Source of the DNA: Mycosarcoma maydis
Taxonomy: Eukaryota; Basidiomycota; Ustilaginomycetes; Ustilaginales
Length of the DNA: 64,000 nt
Assembly (NCBI RefSeq): GCF_000328475.2
Contig: NC_026478.1
Span: 496,001 to 560,000, forward strand
Direction of reading: 5' to 3'
Positions within the stretch are counted from its first letter, which is position 1; each line of letters starts with the position of its first letter. Shown here piece after piece: positions 30,620 through 41,573 of this stretch. A model generated the notes under the pieces. That model was not told the origin of the DNA, searched no databases, and saw nothing but the letters and a program-made list of their open reading frames with translations. Position numbers and translations under genes: made by a program.

Positions 30620-32413
30620 CTAAAGCGGATCATGGACGAAGCGAAGAGGCAACTGGCTTCCTTCCTTCTCAAAACCAATCACCGCTGGTCTCTGAACCAC
30701 CGCTTCTACGCTCTTGTACTTCAAGCCTTCTACTGGTTCGATCCTGTACTTTGCCAGCACGTTGACCAAAATGACCTTCATCTCGGTCATAGCAAACTTG
30801 CTGCCGATGCAAACTTTGGGTCCGCCGTTGAAGACAAAGGAACCGTACGGCGATGGTAATTTGGATTTGGCATGCAAGTCGGGCAAGTTGTTCCATCGAT
30901 CTGGGCGGAAACGATGTGGATCGGCACCAAAATATTTGGGATCCATGTTGTTGCCTGTTACCGAGATGGCGATTTCCTGGCCAGCGGTGATAGGGATGGT
31001 AGAGAGCGTTCTGCCGTCTTTGGTCTTGAAAGGTGTAGTGACAGGGAGCTGGTCGTCCTTGGTGGAGTAACGGAATGTGGTGGTGATGGGAGGGCGTAAA
31101 CGAAGCGTTTCTTGAATGCAAAGATCCAATGGACGCATCTCTTCGCTGTTTACATCGGCCCAGGTGAGCTCGGTGATCGCATCGCCATCCTTGCCCATCT
31201 CCTTCAACGCCTTTTGAATGTGTTGTCGCAATTTTTGCTGGTACTCGACGTCCAGTGCGAGGAAAAACGTGCACCAACTCATCGTATTGCCACTCGTCTC
31301 GTGACCTGCAAAGATAAATGTCACAATCTGCCCCGCCAGCGTTTCATCTGTCAAACGATCTTGAGGTCGAATCTCCGGTGACATGTTGGCGCGCATGAGC
31401 AGATGCAAGATATCCTTCTTACCCGCAAAAGTCTCTTTGGCATCTACACCTGCTTCCAGCTCCTTCCGGATCTGCTTGGCCTTGGCAGCTACGATCTTGT
31501 GCGAACACTTGATTAATTCGCTTCGCATCTCGCGCAACTTTCGAACGTTTTCCGTCAAAGGTAGGATGTAGAGCAACGAGGGTACGACGAAGAACATGAA
31601 CGCGCCCACGACGGCGTCGATCGGGGAAACGTTCATGGTGGATGTCATGGCGTCATGGAAAGTCGATCGTACCGCTAGTCCGTTGGGACCCTGTTCTACA
31701 GCTCCAAAGTCGTAGTCGAATCCAGCACGCCCAATGATGTCGAGCGTGACCCGTCCAAACCACTTTACGGAATCCTTAACGTCGCGTCCCCACCTCTTCT
31801 CGAGCGAAGTATCTTTGCCGAAACGGTCCATCATTTGAGCCGTCGCTTGTGTGAAGATGGGCATGAGCCCTCGAAGCGAATCGACGCTGAATGCGGGCGC
31901 TAGCATCTTGCGCTGTTTCTTGTGCTCGTCGCCAAAGACGGCGACGACACCGTTGCCAATGATGATCTTGGTTGCTTTGGTGCCCGCGGTGCTTCGAGTG
32001 TAGTTGTAGCTATCGTTGAGAATATGGTTCATCGTAGCTGCATCTCGAGTGATGAGCAACTCGCCACCGATGGGACGTGGGAAGACCAGATGATCGCATT
32101 GGTATTCGTCGTAGAGACGCGCGATCGCAACGCCTGGTGTTTCGGTGATGTCGACACCGTCATCGCCAATGATTGGCTCGCGATCGGGCGCTGTTGGATT
32201 CTTGACTCCGAGCTTCTTCTTGGGATCGCGCGAATAACCGGTCAGGAAAGACGTTCGCTCGGGACCCGGCAGGTTGAGCCATACAGATGGCTTTGCTGAA
32301 GCACGTTTCCAAGCTAGATACAGCGTGGAGACAAGAACAAGCGCTAAGAAGGCGGCCACAAACGGATGCGAACTGGCCCAGCGAACGAGTTTGTTCGACA
32401 GCGTGGTCGACAT
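30620..32413 (-). CDS. Cytochrome P450 monooxygenase
   Basis: A 597-residue microsomal P450. The N-terminus has a short basic-hydrophobic anchor (about 13-31, FVAAFLALVLVSTLYLAW) followed by the proline hinge LPGPE. The I-helix oxygen-binding motif AGHETSGN, the K-helix ExxR (ETLRLRP), the FRPDRW meander and the heme loop FNGGPKVCIG with the axial Cys535 are all intact. Substrate recognition sites do not reveal the substrate; P450s of this shape hydroxylate fatty acids or other lipophilic compounds. The ATG at 32413 is chosen because the anchor follows it directly; upstream in-frame codons have no anchor-like content. It ends 263 bases from the carbonic anhydrase gene, tail to tail. No intron seen. 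Confidence 0.95.
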   Translation of the reverse strand: MSTTLSNKLVRWASSHPFVAAFLALVLVSTLYLAWKRASAKPSVWLNLPGPERTSFLTGYSRDPKKKLGVKNPTAPDREPIIGDDGVDITETPGVAIARLYDEYQCDHLVFPRPIGGELLITRDAATMNHILNDSYNYTRSTAGTKATKIIIGNGVVAVFGDEHKKQRKMLAPAFSVDSLRGLMPIFTQATAQMMDRFGKDTSLEKRWGRDVKDSVKWFGRVTLDIIGRAGFDYDFGAVEQGPNGLAVRSTFHDAMTSTMNVSPIDAVVGAFMFFVVPSLLYILPLTENVRKLREMRSELIKCSHKIVAAKAKQIRKELEAGVDAKETFAGKKDILHLLMRANMSPEIRPQDRLTDETLAGQIVTFIFAGHETSGNTMSWCTFFLALDVEYQQKLRQHIQKALKEMGKDGDAITELTWADVNSEEMRPLDLCIQETLRLRPPITTTFRYSTKDDQLPVTTPFKTKDGRTLSTIPITAGQEIAISVTGNNMDPKYFGADPHRFRPDRWNNLPDLHAKSKLPSPYGSFVFNGGPKVCIGSKFAMTEMKVILVNVLAKYRIEPVEGLKYKSVEAVVQRPAVIGFEKEGSQLPLRFVHDPL

Positions 32414-33384
32414 CCTTGTTTGATGGGAGACAATCGGGGGCTGCTGACGGAAGGATAGATGGTGGCGGAAAGGGAGGTCGAAGACATCCAAACACGAGAG
32501 ATCACCAACACTTTCAACGCAAATGCCGGGCCTCACACAGCAGGGACCCGAGCGAGGATGGCGTCAGAACACATGCTGACCAGCGTCGGACCACGCAGAC
32601 GCCCCATTTGACAAGGGTCGGCATGCAGTCCGCCATCGCACTGGCAGCGAGGGATCAGGCTACTGCTCACGTCGTTGTCACTCAGCCAACAGCCGACAAT
32701 TGACCGCGTCCGCTGACAACATCAACGTTCATACACCGACATGGCTGACTTAACTAGGTCGAGTTTGGCGCTCAAGCAAAGATCATTCGAGATTGTCAAG
32801 AACAGCCATACCACCACGCAAGACACGTGAGGGCGAGAAATGTGGATTGCCGACTCACCGAGGACCGCACGCGTCGCCGGACCGCGCCAGTTACCTGCTG
32901 CTGACAGCCAAAAAAACAAACCGAATCGTCAAAATGACCAAAGACCTCCTGTTCTAATCGTACTTGCCCTGTCAACGCTTATCAGTTACACCAGTATCGC
33001 CTTATGTTCCAAGGGATTGAGGTTCCCAAAGTCAGAAGGACGGTGGATAAGCCTGTAAAAGCACGGGAAGAAGGCTGGTCTTGGGGGCTCACCCTACAGA
33101 ACAAGGATGATGCAAGCAAAATTCGAGAGCGAAATTCCGTAGGAATTTGAGATTCGAGATTCGTGTTTCGTGATTCACTGTTTGTCACTTTCTGGTTCAG
33201 ACCTTCGACAGTGCACGGATTAGTCAAAGAGTGTTCAGATTGGTCAATCTTCCCGCCTTGCACAGCGACTGCGCACACCTTTCCACACTATAGCCAGCCT
33301 TGAATGGCTCTGTAGGCAAAGAAGCGGATGGTTTGGGCGCGTTATTGACAGGTTGTTCTTTTCCTTGCAGATGGCTCTGACCCA
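32414..33384. other. Intergenic region upstream of the P450
   Basis: Promoter of the P450 gene and 3' flank of the next minus-strand gene. One cluster of the dispersed motif lies near 33148-33178. Nothing else recognised. Confidence 0.45.
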
Positions 33385-34655
33385 CTAGAGATAGGCCTGG
33401 TAGTCGGACTCGGTCAGCTCGTATCCCCATTGCCAGAGCGTCTGCCGAACCACCGGGTTTACTGCCGGATCATCCCAACGTCCACCACCCTTGGCAGCCA
33501 CGTTGACCGCCAGAGATTTTCTGAATCGCCCGCCTGGACCACACGCCTTAAGCCAGCGTCCAATCTGACGTGCGTCATCAGCTGATCTGCGACCGAGGAA
33601 GAAACGGTAGTACCACTGGAACCATCCGCGTGGATCTAGTGGCCGGATCCAGCCCGCCTTTTCCCAGTCTTCCAGCGACTGACCTGCTTTGACCTTGAAC
33701 TTGTTGCAAGATGGATCGAGCTGATCCCGTCTGAGCATACCATCCACATCGAGGCGTTCGAGCCAGTCCTCTGGCAATTCTGCCAGTTCGGCTTCTACGT
33801 CTATTGGCCTTCCAAGCACCCTCGAGTGGTAGTCACGAAAAGCGGTTCCGCCGAAGGCACCTTCGCGAAGCATCTCCTTTGGCGTGACATTAGGACGGAA
33901 CTGAGCGAATTCCTTTTCAAAGACTAGCGCTCCACGACCCTTTCCAGCGACCAGATACTCACGAGACGGTAGTGGCATGCGTGTCTCGTAGATCTCATCT
34001 CCTCCTGATGTAGGTAGCGCCGGCGCAACTGGATTCGAGAGCTTCTGGAGAACCGGTCGGCCCAAGAGGTCGAAAGTACGCGATCGTCGACTGCCGCCAC
34101 CTCCGTCTTCATGTCCGTCTCCATCTTGGTCTACACCATCGTAGTCATATATGGACGCACTGCCGCCGCGCCATCGTGGCACGTATGCGTCTGAATCGTT
34201 CTCCTCGTCCGAATCCCAATCTGTATACTTTGTCCTTGAAGAAGTTGCTGCTCGACTGCTTCTACGCGTACCTTGACGGGGTTTCTTCTCCTTCGTTGTC
34301 TTTGGCCTTGCAATCGATGGCAGCAAGTCTCTCTCGCGATATGATCGCGGCCGGCTCCCCGATGCGATGCGTGATGATTTGCGAGCTTCTGCTGGTTCGT
34401 CTGGAGTCGCCGACCGACTAGTTCGTCGTTTGGAAGATGTCGCCTTTCTTTCTGGTGATGGCGGTCTCAATCTTGTCGTCAGCTGCAGACATCGCGAGTA
34501 ATCAAGCAGATGTCAGATATGCAGCTGCGCCAACAGATGGCCGGAAGGCGGTCGAGTATACTCACTGGATTCAAGCCGAGACTCAGCATGAGCTCGGCAT
34601 TCTTGCGAATATTTTCCTGCCGGATCGCCTCGTAGTCTTGCTCTGCGTCGGCCAT
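33385..34655 (-). CDS. Conserved protein of unknown function, two exons
   Basis: Exon 1 is 34655-34566 (30 codons) and exon 2 is 34482-33385, separated by an 83-base intron with GTGAGT donor, CTGAC branch and CTGCAG acceptor, all in phase 0. The product has 395 residues. The N-terminus carries YEAIRQENIRKNAELMLSLGL, a short helical motif I know from conserved eukaryotic proteins. A basic, Ser-rich and then acidic disordered part (about 35-165) follows. The C-terminal half has strongly conserved-looking blocks: TPKEMLREGAFGGTAFRDYHS, KVKAGQSLEDWEKAGWI, DPRGWFQWYYRFFLGRR and a final RQTLWQWGYELT. I remember this block order from uncharacterised fungal and plant proteins but know no biochemical role. 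Basic stretches suggest a nuclear location. It is transcribed divergently from the Ena-type ATPase. Confidence 0.82.
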
Positions 34656-36098
34656 GCTGCTGAGACTGTCAAACGACTGACAAGCTGTGTCGATCAAAGG
34701 AAGCTCAATAAACTTTGCGTTGATGGGTGACGTTGGCTTGTTGTCAATGAGACTGAGTGAGAGACACAAGAGCGAAGAAATATAGAGCTGCTCCCTCCAC
34801 TTCGTCTTGAGGCTTGTGTATGCAATCACGAATCACGAATCACGAATCACGAATCACGAATGCAGGTTGAGAAGATCAACACCAAATACATGACGCACCA
34901 AATATACATGACGCGACTCCGCCAATGTAAGGTCGACTTGACATCGGGAAGATCGGCAGCTGGATCGGGAGAATCAGCTGAAACCACTTCGAGTACACAG
35001 GCGTGAAGATGGATGACCTCAGTTCGACTTCTACAACACTGCCACGAAACTCTTACCACGTAAATGTACCTTCTCCCAGGATGTGAGATCCCATCAATCA
35101 ACCCGAGGTGGTTTACACGGCCGATAATACGCGAGCGAGAGCTTTTCCGGTGCTCTGCCATCCGAAGCCAAGAGTACAACCATGCATTGCTTGCACGTAG
35201 CTCAAAATAGCGAGATGTGTGTGGGAAAACTTGGCGTCGACACTGATATGCGGACTTGGTCTGATCGAGCTGAGGCTCCTCTTTCGCTGTAGGAAGCTAA
35301 GGTGCCAGGTGGCCAGAGTGACGCATTCACGATTGCTGAGGCCATTGTATCGTGACTGCCAATCTTGAATGAAGTTACCAGTCTTGAGTCGCAAGGACCA
35401 AAAAATGCCAAGACTTTGCCAAGCCATTGTTCGTCATTACTTTATCGCGAGCTGTGCTGTGCTGTGCGACCAACTGGGCCCTGAAAAACGCGGGGTCCAG
35501 CGTCAGGCCGCACTGATTGGCAGCTGCCTCGCCGCCCTTCCTCGTCAGCCTGTGAGCTTCCACACAGCTGCTTATGCCCATTTAGCAAAACGTGCTCAGT
35601 CTCTTGTGCGCAAATCACCGTCAGTTGAATGCTGCTTGCACTGCTTTGCCGCAATCGCAGCCAGTCCCTTTCGGCGTGCAACTAGCCGATAATGCTCAGG
35701 ATCTTGGCCCATCCCTTGGCTCTGGCTCCAGTTCTGTTCCAGGCCCGATAATCAGAAGCGTGCTGATTTCGGGCGTTCGTGGGACCACATCCATCCCAGT
35801 CTGCGCAGGTCTCGTGAGTGTCGCAATGCTGTGTACAGATGGGCAAATTGGTTAGGGCAGCTTTCAGCTCCCACATGACCAAAGTCCTTTTGCTATATAG
35901 GTTACCGAAAAATCGTCACTAATAGCAAAAGTTCCCTCCTTTACCTTTGACCACCTTCTGGATCGCTGTTTCTCGTCAACAGGCTGTCCAGTTCATAGCT
36001 CGTCTTATCTCTGCAACATAAAGCCCTTAAAGCTTGTCCTTCGTGTGCTTTGCTATTAAGCTTCGCTGCTTCAGCTCTTTTATTACCACCCAAAACCG
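34656..36098. other. Divergent intergenic region of the unknown gene and the Ena-type gene
   Basis: An AATCACG tandem lies at 34824-34861 in the upstream region of the minus-strand gene. A TATATA sequence near 35892-35898 lies about 200 bases before the ATPase start. The frame at 35369-35692 shows no features. Confidence 0.45.
34824..34861. repeat. (AATCACG)n tandem, about 5.4 units
   Basis: Same seven-base unit as at 12541 and, inverted, at 23398. It stands about 170 bases upstream of the start codon of the unknown gene. Confidence 0.92.
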
Positions 36099-39000
36099 AT
36101 GGTTCACGGTCATGGCTGCGACTCTGCTCCTGGCAAAGGATCTTCACAGCCCCAAGTGCTCGCCGGAGACCAAGTCCGCTCCACTTCTGACGCTGAGGAA
36201 CCCCCTTGTAGTGGTTACTCCCACTCGACTCAACAATACTCTCGTCATCAACAGCAACCCCACCATGATCAAGCTGAAAAGCCTGAGCTCGGCCAGCACC
36301 ATGACACGATCGTCGACGTGCAGCCTCACTTGCTCAGCCGTACTCCGTCGTCGACTACCAGCCGCCGATCCTCCACCGTTGCCGCAACGGTTGATCTGCA
36401 TCAACCGCATTCCCTAGAGGCTGACCAGGTGATCGCCCATTTTCAAAGTGATATCAACATTGGTCTGTCCGAGGGTCAGGCCACCACCCGCCTCAACGAG
36501 TATGGTCCCAACCAGCTCAAAGAGACCAACAGGGTCAGCGCTACCTCGATCTTGATCCGCCAGATGGCCAACGCCCTCACGCTCGTGCTTCTTGCTGCCA
36601 TGGCACTGTCGTTCGGTGTCAAGGACTGGGTCGAGGGTGGTGTCGTCACCGCCGTCATCGTCACCAATGTCCTCATCGGCTTCATTCAAGAGTACAAAGC
36701 CGAGCGCACCATGGCCTCGCTCCGCACACTCTCTTCGCCCAATGCCAACGTGCTTCGATCCTCGAGCATTCGACAGGTGCCCTCAGCCGAACTCGTTCCT
36801 GGTGACATTATCCACTTTCGTGCCGGTGATCTTGTGCCTGCCGATGTCCGTCTTGTCACCATCAGCAACCTCGAAATCGACGAGGCCCCGCTCACTGGTG
36901 AATCGGTACCCGCCATCAAGACCACTGGCCCACTCTTGCGCCCTCATCTCGGCCCTGCTGACCGCACCAATCTGGCTTACGCCGGCACCACCGTCACCAA
37001 GGGTAGGGCTGTCGGTATCGTAGTCGCCACCGCCATGAACACGCAGATCGGACAGATCGCCACCGCCTTAGCCAAGAAGGGCAACAAGGAGGATGCCCAG
37101 CGTCCTTGGTACAAGCGCACCTGGGACGCCGTCGCCACCTTCCTGGGTGTTCGTGAGGGCACTCCTCTCCAGATCAAACTCAACAAGTTTGCCTATGTGC
37201 TCTTGTTCCTAGCCATTATTTGCGCCATCATCGTCTTTGGTGTCGCCGAGTTCGATATTAACAACGAAGTTATCCTGTACGCCATCGCTCTCGGTATCGG
37301 TGTCATTCCCGAGTCTCTCGTCGCTGTCCTCACCATCACCTTCAGTGTCGGTGCTAAGCGTATGGCCGAGAGCAATGTCGTCGTCCGTCGTCTCGACGCG
37401 CTCGAGGCCCTCGGTGGCGTCACTGACATCTGTAGTGACAAGACTGGCACGCTCACTCAGGGTAAGATGGTCGTTCGTCAAGGCTGGTCGCTTGCTGACG
37501 GCAAGCAGCAGAGCTTCGATGTCGAGCAGACTGGTGCCACCGCTTTCGAGCCCAAGGGTCGAGTTATTCTGTCACCAGTCTCTGTCAATGACGAGCCTCA
37601 ACCAGTCGAGCACGATCAGCTCCCCGATGACATCCGCTCTCTTGCAACTGCTGCTTCGCTCTGCAACATTGCCGAGATCGAGCAGAGAGAGGATGGCTCT
37701 TGGATAGCTCGTGGTGACCCGACCGAGATCGCATTGCAGGTTTTTGCAACTAAGCTGCAGATGTCGCGCGATGCGCTCACCCACGGAGAAAGTGCCAAAT
37801 ACAGCCACGAGCTCGAATTCCCCTTCGACAGCACTTTGAAGCGAATGACCAGTGTCTACCGCCGCAACAGCCAGACTGTGTCTGATCGTATCTTTTTCAT
37901 GAAGGGTGCCGTCGAGCAGGTCTTAGCCTGCTGTCACAACATGGACGAAATTGCCCGCAAGTCTGTCATTGACCAGGTCGAGAAGATGGCCTCGCAAGGA
38001 CTTCGCGTGCTTGCGTTTGCCGAACGAAGCATGGACGATGTGCAGTTCAAGGACGAAAGCTCTCGTACTCGCTTTGCCTCGCAGTCCGATGACCTCGACG
38101 AGGCTGGCACCATCAGCACCACAGACAAGAAGCTTTCGGACAGCGCCGACGCTGCTCCGGGTCTCTCGCGTGCCGCTGCTGAGCAAGACTTTGTCTTCAT
38201 CGGTCTCCTGGGTATCTACGATCCTCCTCGTGCAGAGACTCGTGCTGCTGTCGAGGCTTGCAAGCGCGCCGGCATTATCGTGCACATGCTTACTGGTGAT
38301 CACCCTGCCACTGCTCACGCCATCGCCAAGGAAGTGGCCATCGTTGACGGCAGTGAAGGCGCTTCGGCTGTCATGACGGCAACGCAGTTCGACGGCCTGA
38401 CGGACGGCGAGATCGACGCGCTTGAAGACTTACCCCTGGTTGTTGCTCGATGCTCGCCCGCGACCAAGGTGCGAATGATTGCGGCTGGTAAGCGACGTGG
38501 TCGCTACCTTGCCATGACGGGTGATGGTATCAACGATGCACCTTCGTTGAAGCAGGCACCTGTCGGAATTGGCATGGGTACTGGTACCGACGTCGCCAAG
38601 GACAGTTCGGACCTGGTGCTCACCGACGACCGTTTCGACTCGATCGTCAAGGGTATCCGCGAAGGCCGAGCCATTTTTGATAACATTCAGCGTTTCCTCA
38701 TCGGTCTGCTGGTTGCCAACGTCGCTGAGGTGCTTCTACTCCTATGCGGTCTCGGTGTGCGCGACGCTGATGAGGAGTCTGTCTTCCCCTTGGCTCCCGT
38801 CGGTATTCTGTGGGTCAACATGGTCACCGCTTCGCTGCCTGCCATCGGCCTCGGTCTTGAGCCTGGCGAGAGCGACATCATGGAGCGACCTCCCCATGAC
38901 CTGCGCGCAGGTGTGCTCAGCCGCTCGGTCATTGTCGACACGCTGGTCTACGGTAGCACGATGGGTATCACATGTCTGGTCGCCTTCCTGCTAATGATCT

Positions 39001-39476
39001 ACCCTATCGGCGGTGGTCAGATCGCCATCGATTGCAACCACTCATCGGCAGCCACGTGTGAGCCCATTTTCCAAGCACGATCAGCTGTGTTTACCACCCT
39101 GACGTTGCAGCTGCTGTTGATCTGCTGGGAGCTGATCAGCATGGAGAAGTCGTTCTTCAGCATGTCGCCTGCCAAGCATCTGTGGAAGAACCCAATGCTG
39201 CTCTGGTCGGTGGTATTTGGTATCGCCACCATCCCGATCGCGCTCTACGTGCCAAAGTTCAACACTGATGTCTTCCGTCATGCACCTATGGGTGGTGTCG
39301 GCTGGGGTATCTCGATCGCCATGACTGTGGCTTTCATTGCCGTGGTCGAGCTGTGGAAGGCACTGGCACGCCGAGGTCGCTGGCCTTGGCTGGCAAGGGT
39401 GTCGGGCGGCCAGCGTGGCCTTGCACGCCGTCAGGCGAAGAAGCAACTGAGCGAAAAGTCGGCCGCCACTGCTTGA
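36099..39476 (+). CDS. ENA: Ena-type P-type ATPase (sodium/potassium efflux)
   Basis: An 1125-residue type II P-type ATPase. After a polar N-terminus (1-105) comes the cation-ATPase N-domain, then membrane segments M1-M2, the actuator domain with LTGES (about 264), M3-M4 with IPESLVAVLTIT, the phosphorylation loop DKTGTLT (Asp447), the nucleotide-binding domain and the hinge GDGINDAPSLKQA (about 808), then M5-M10. The phrase RRLDALEALGGVTDICSDKTGTL and the IPESL motif fit fungal type IID (Ena) pumps, which export sodium or potassium at the plasma membrane or endomembranes under salt and alkaline stress. PMR1 and SERCA pumps are the alternative but fit less well. The ATG at 36099 is the first in frame. 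No intron. Confidence 0.9.
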   Translation: MVHGHGCDSAPGKGSSQPQVLAGDQVRSTSDAEEPPCSGYSHSTQQYSRHQQQPHHDQAEKPELGQHHDTIVDVQPHLLSRTPSSTTSRRSSTVAATVDLHQPHSLEADQVIAHFQSDINIGLSEGQATTRLNEYGPNQLKETNRVSATSILIRQMANALTLVLLAAMALSFGVKDWVEGGVVTAVIVTNVLIGFIQEYKAERTMASLRTLSSPNANVLRSSSIRQVPSAELVPGDIIHFRAGDLVPADVRLVTISNLEIDEAPLTGESVPAIKTTGPLLRPHLGPADRTNLAYAGTTVTKGRAVGIVVATAMNTQIGQIATALAKKGNKEDAQRPWYKRTWDAVATFLGVREGTPLQIKLNKFAYVLLFLAIICAIIVFGVAEFDINNEVILYAIALGIGVIPESLVAVLTITFSVGAKRMAESNVVVRRLDALEALGGVTDICSDKTGTLTQGKMVVRQGWSLADGKQQSFDVEQTGATAFEPKGRVILSPVSVNDEPQPVEHDQLPDDIRSLATAASLCNIAEIEQREDGSWIARGDPTEIALQVFATKLQMSRDALTHGESAKYSHELEFPFDSTLKRMTSVYRRNSQTVSDRIFFMKGAVEQVLACCHNMDEIARKSVIDQVEKMASQGLRVLAFAERSMDDVQFKDESSRTRFASQSDDLDEAGTISTTDKKLSDSADAAPGLSRAAAEQDFVFIGLLGIYDPPRAETRAAVEACKRAGIIVHMLTGDHPATAHAIAKEVAIVDGSEGASAVMTATQFDGLTDGEIDALEDLPLVVARCSPATKVRMIAAGKRRGRYLAMTGDGINDAPSLKQAPVGIGMGTGTDVAKDSSDLVLTDDRFDSIVKGIREGRAIFDNIQRFLIGLLVANVAEVLLLLCGLGVRDADEESVFPLAPVGILWVNMVTASLPAIGLGLEPGESDIMERPPHDLRAGVLSRSVIVDTLVYGSTMGITCLVAFLLMIYPIGGGQIAIDCNHSSAATCEPIFQARSAVFTTLTLQLLLICWELISMEKSFFSMSPAKHLWKNPMLLWSVVFGIATIPIALYVPKFNTDVFRHAPMGGVGWGISIAMTVAFIAVVELWKALARRGRWPWLARVSGGQRGLARRQAKKQLSEKSAATA

Positions 39477-40926
39477 AAGTATTGCGTCTCCCCGTCCTGC
39501 CACTCAAATGTGCTTGTTCTGAAGTCTATCTTGCACGCTTACACTCAAGATACGCATGTCGCTGTTTTCATGAAAATATTCCGTCAATTCAAATCATCCA
39601 TCGATGCCTTTCTCGCAAAGTTTGTATTACTTTATGATCTCGTGGTTTGATATCAGGACTGAGAGACTGTCCAGCATCCAGCAATAAGGAAACGAGTTAA
39701 GATATGTCCTTGTCTAGGATCTGCTCCCACTTTCCGTGCTGTCTGCAAGTCAACCATCCTAGAGACCACTTCCTAGGCAGCTGCGACGGCAATGGCAGCA
39801 GAAGTTCATTGGATCAACAGGCCACCTTCTTGTGGCTAATCTTTATTGGTTGCAAGTACAGTAAGTACAGTACAATTCATACCACTACCCTCACGACTGT
39901 ATTCCGCTCTTACCGCCTACAGATCGATTTGGTAACCGTTCGACTTCGTCTTGAGCGTCTCCACTGTGCTGGGCTTGCACGTGATTCACGAATTTACGCC
40001 TGGATTGCTATTAGTCGATAATAAACGGTGACGACGACGTCGTCATGTAGCAAGATGGGGGCCACGCACGCCACGCTGACTGAGAGGTGCAGAAATTGCG
40101 CAACACCGACACATCCGCGCCTCACTGTTCGAGCGAGAGCAGTGAGTGCAAGCGAGGTGTGATTCACAATTCACGATCCACAAATGGGGTTGCTCTCCGA
40201 TGCAGATTCTGTCCGAAGTTCTGAAGCTGCACGGGTTTGCCTCGATTGCCCAGCCAGTTGATAACCGCAACGCTGTCAAGCTGCACCTCGTGATCACTTT
40301 TGTGTGACTGAGTTAGACAGGCCGATGAGCAAAGACATTTCTTTCGCTCTCCTCGCTCGCCTTATTCTAATATCAATCGTGAATACTACGCCTCTTGGCA
40401 GCTTGCGCTGTACTTATTCGGTCATGTGGAGGCACTGCTTGCAAAGAGCTCGACGAGATCCTTTGGCTCAAAGGTGCAATTTCACTCAATGTCGTCATTC
40501 GTGATTGATGCTTAGCTGTGCCTCTTTCACTCACGGTGAAGCCATTATTAGCCACACGCCACAGGCGTGTCAATCACCGTCATGAGTGTGACGTTATATG
40601 CCTACATTGGTTGCCTTTCGTGCCTAAGCCTTTCGAAGATCGTGCTTTCACATTCGGTACACGCGTTCACCGTTGTCGGTCAAGCGTCACCGCTACACCC
40701 TGCGTTCGCACCAGCTGAGAACCTGAACATGAGCCTGAGTCAGATTATTACCCCAACAGCGACTTTTGTAGGGCTGCTTGTGCCTTTGCCTGCCCACGCT
40801 TGACAGACTTGAGCCTCTCCTCAGAAGACATATATAGCCTGTCTTTGCTCGTTTCTTTCCTATGACCTCCCATCCTCTTACCAACTCTTACACACACTCT
40901 CACATACACACCTTATTAACGCAAAC
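39477..40926. other. Intergenic region upstream of the Hsp12 gene
   Basis: No gene recognised. Dispersed motif copies lie near 39979-39993, 40160-40180 and 40495-40510. The right end is the Hsp12 promoter. Confidence 0.45.
40831..40836 (+). promoter_or_regulatory. TATA box of the Hsp12 gene
   Basis: TATATA stands about 95 bases before the ATG, followed by a pyrimidine- and CA-rich leader. A strong TATA box fits an inducible stress gene. Confidence 0.6.
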
Positions 40927-41265
40927 ATGTCTTCACGACGAGACCTCTCTGACCAGGTACGTTTGCTCTGCACTTTCCCAGAAGCTGATTCACGGGCCAC
41001 CTGCTGACTTTATCATTGATACAACTCCTCTTTAATCATCCACTCTCTACAGGCTTCTTCGGCTCTTAAGCCTGACTCGCAGAAAGGCTTCGGCGAGAAG
41101 GCCAAGGAGAACCTCGACAAGGCCGCCGCCACCGTTCAGCCTGACTCTACCAAGTCAAACTCGCAGCAGCTTGGTGACAAGGTCACTGGCAATGACAAGA
41201 CGGACGAGTCGCTCCTCGACAAGGCCAAGAACGCCGTCGGCCTCAACGACAACAACAACGCCTAA
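40927..41265 (+). CDS. HSP12: Hsp12-family small stress protein, two exons
   Basis: Exon 1 is 40927-40956 (MSSRRDLSDQ) and exon 2 is 41053-41265, with a 96-base intron (GTACGT donor, CTACAG acceptor, phase 0). The product is 80 residues, extremely polar and lacking Trp and Cys. It contains ALKPDSQKGFGEKAKE and VQPDSTKS, which match the two amphipathic repeats of yeast Hsp12, a disordered membrane-associated protein that stabilises membranes in stress and stationary phase. It is shorter than yeast Hsp12 (109 residues). The TATA box and compact structure suggest strong inducible expression. Confidence 0.9.
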
Positions 41266-41573
41266 ACGGTCTCGGTTGATGGTCGCTTGATCTTGTTCGT
41301 TCATGCACCGCGAGTCTTTATCTTGACCTTGGATCTTCATGGCCTGTGATTTACCCTGTTGCTACGAATGATTGGTCCCTACGACATATCGCGCAATCTA
41401 GTATTAATGTCTCCTTCACAAAGACGTGTGTTCAGTGCCTGGATCCCACTCCATTTTCAGTCTTACGACGACGAGATAAATGATAGTCGTGAGTGTTACG
41501 CGGTCCACGGTAGAAAAATTGAGGAAGTCGTCAGTAAGACTCAGTAAATTACAGGCTCGTCGATACCACCACA
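41266..41573. other. Convergent spacer
   Basis: 3' flanks of the Hsp12 gene and the MFS gene; nothing else seen. Confidence 0.4.
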
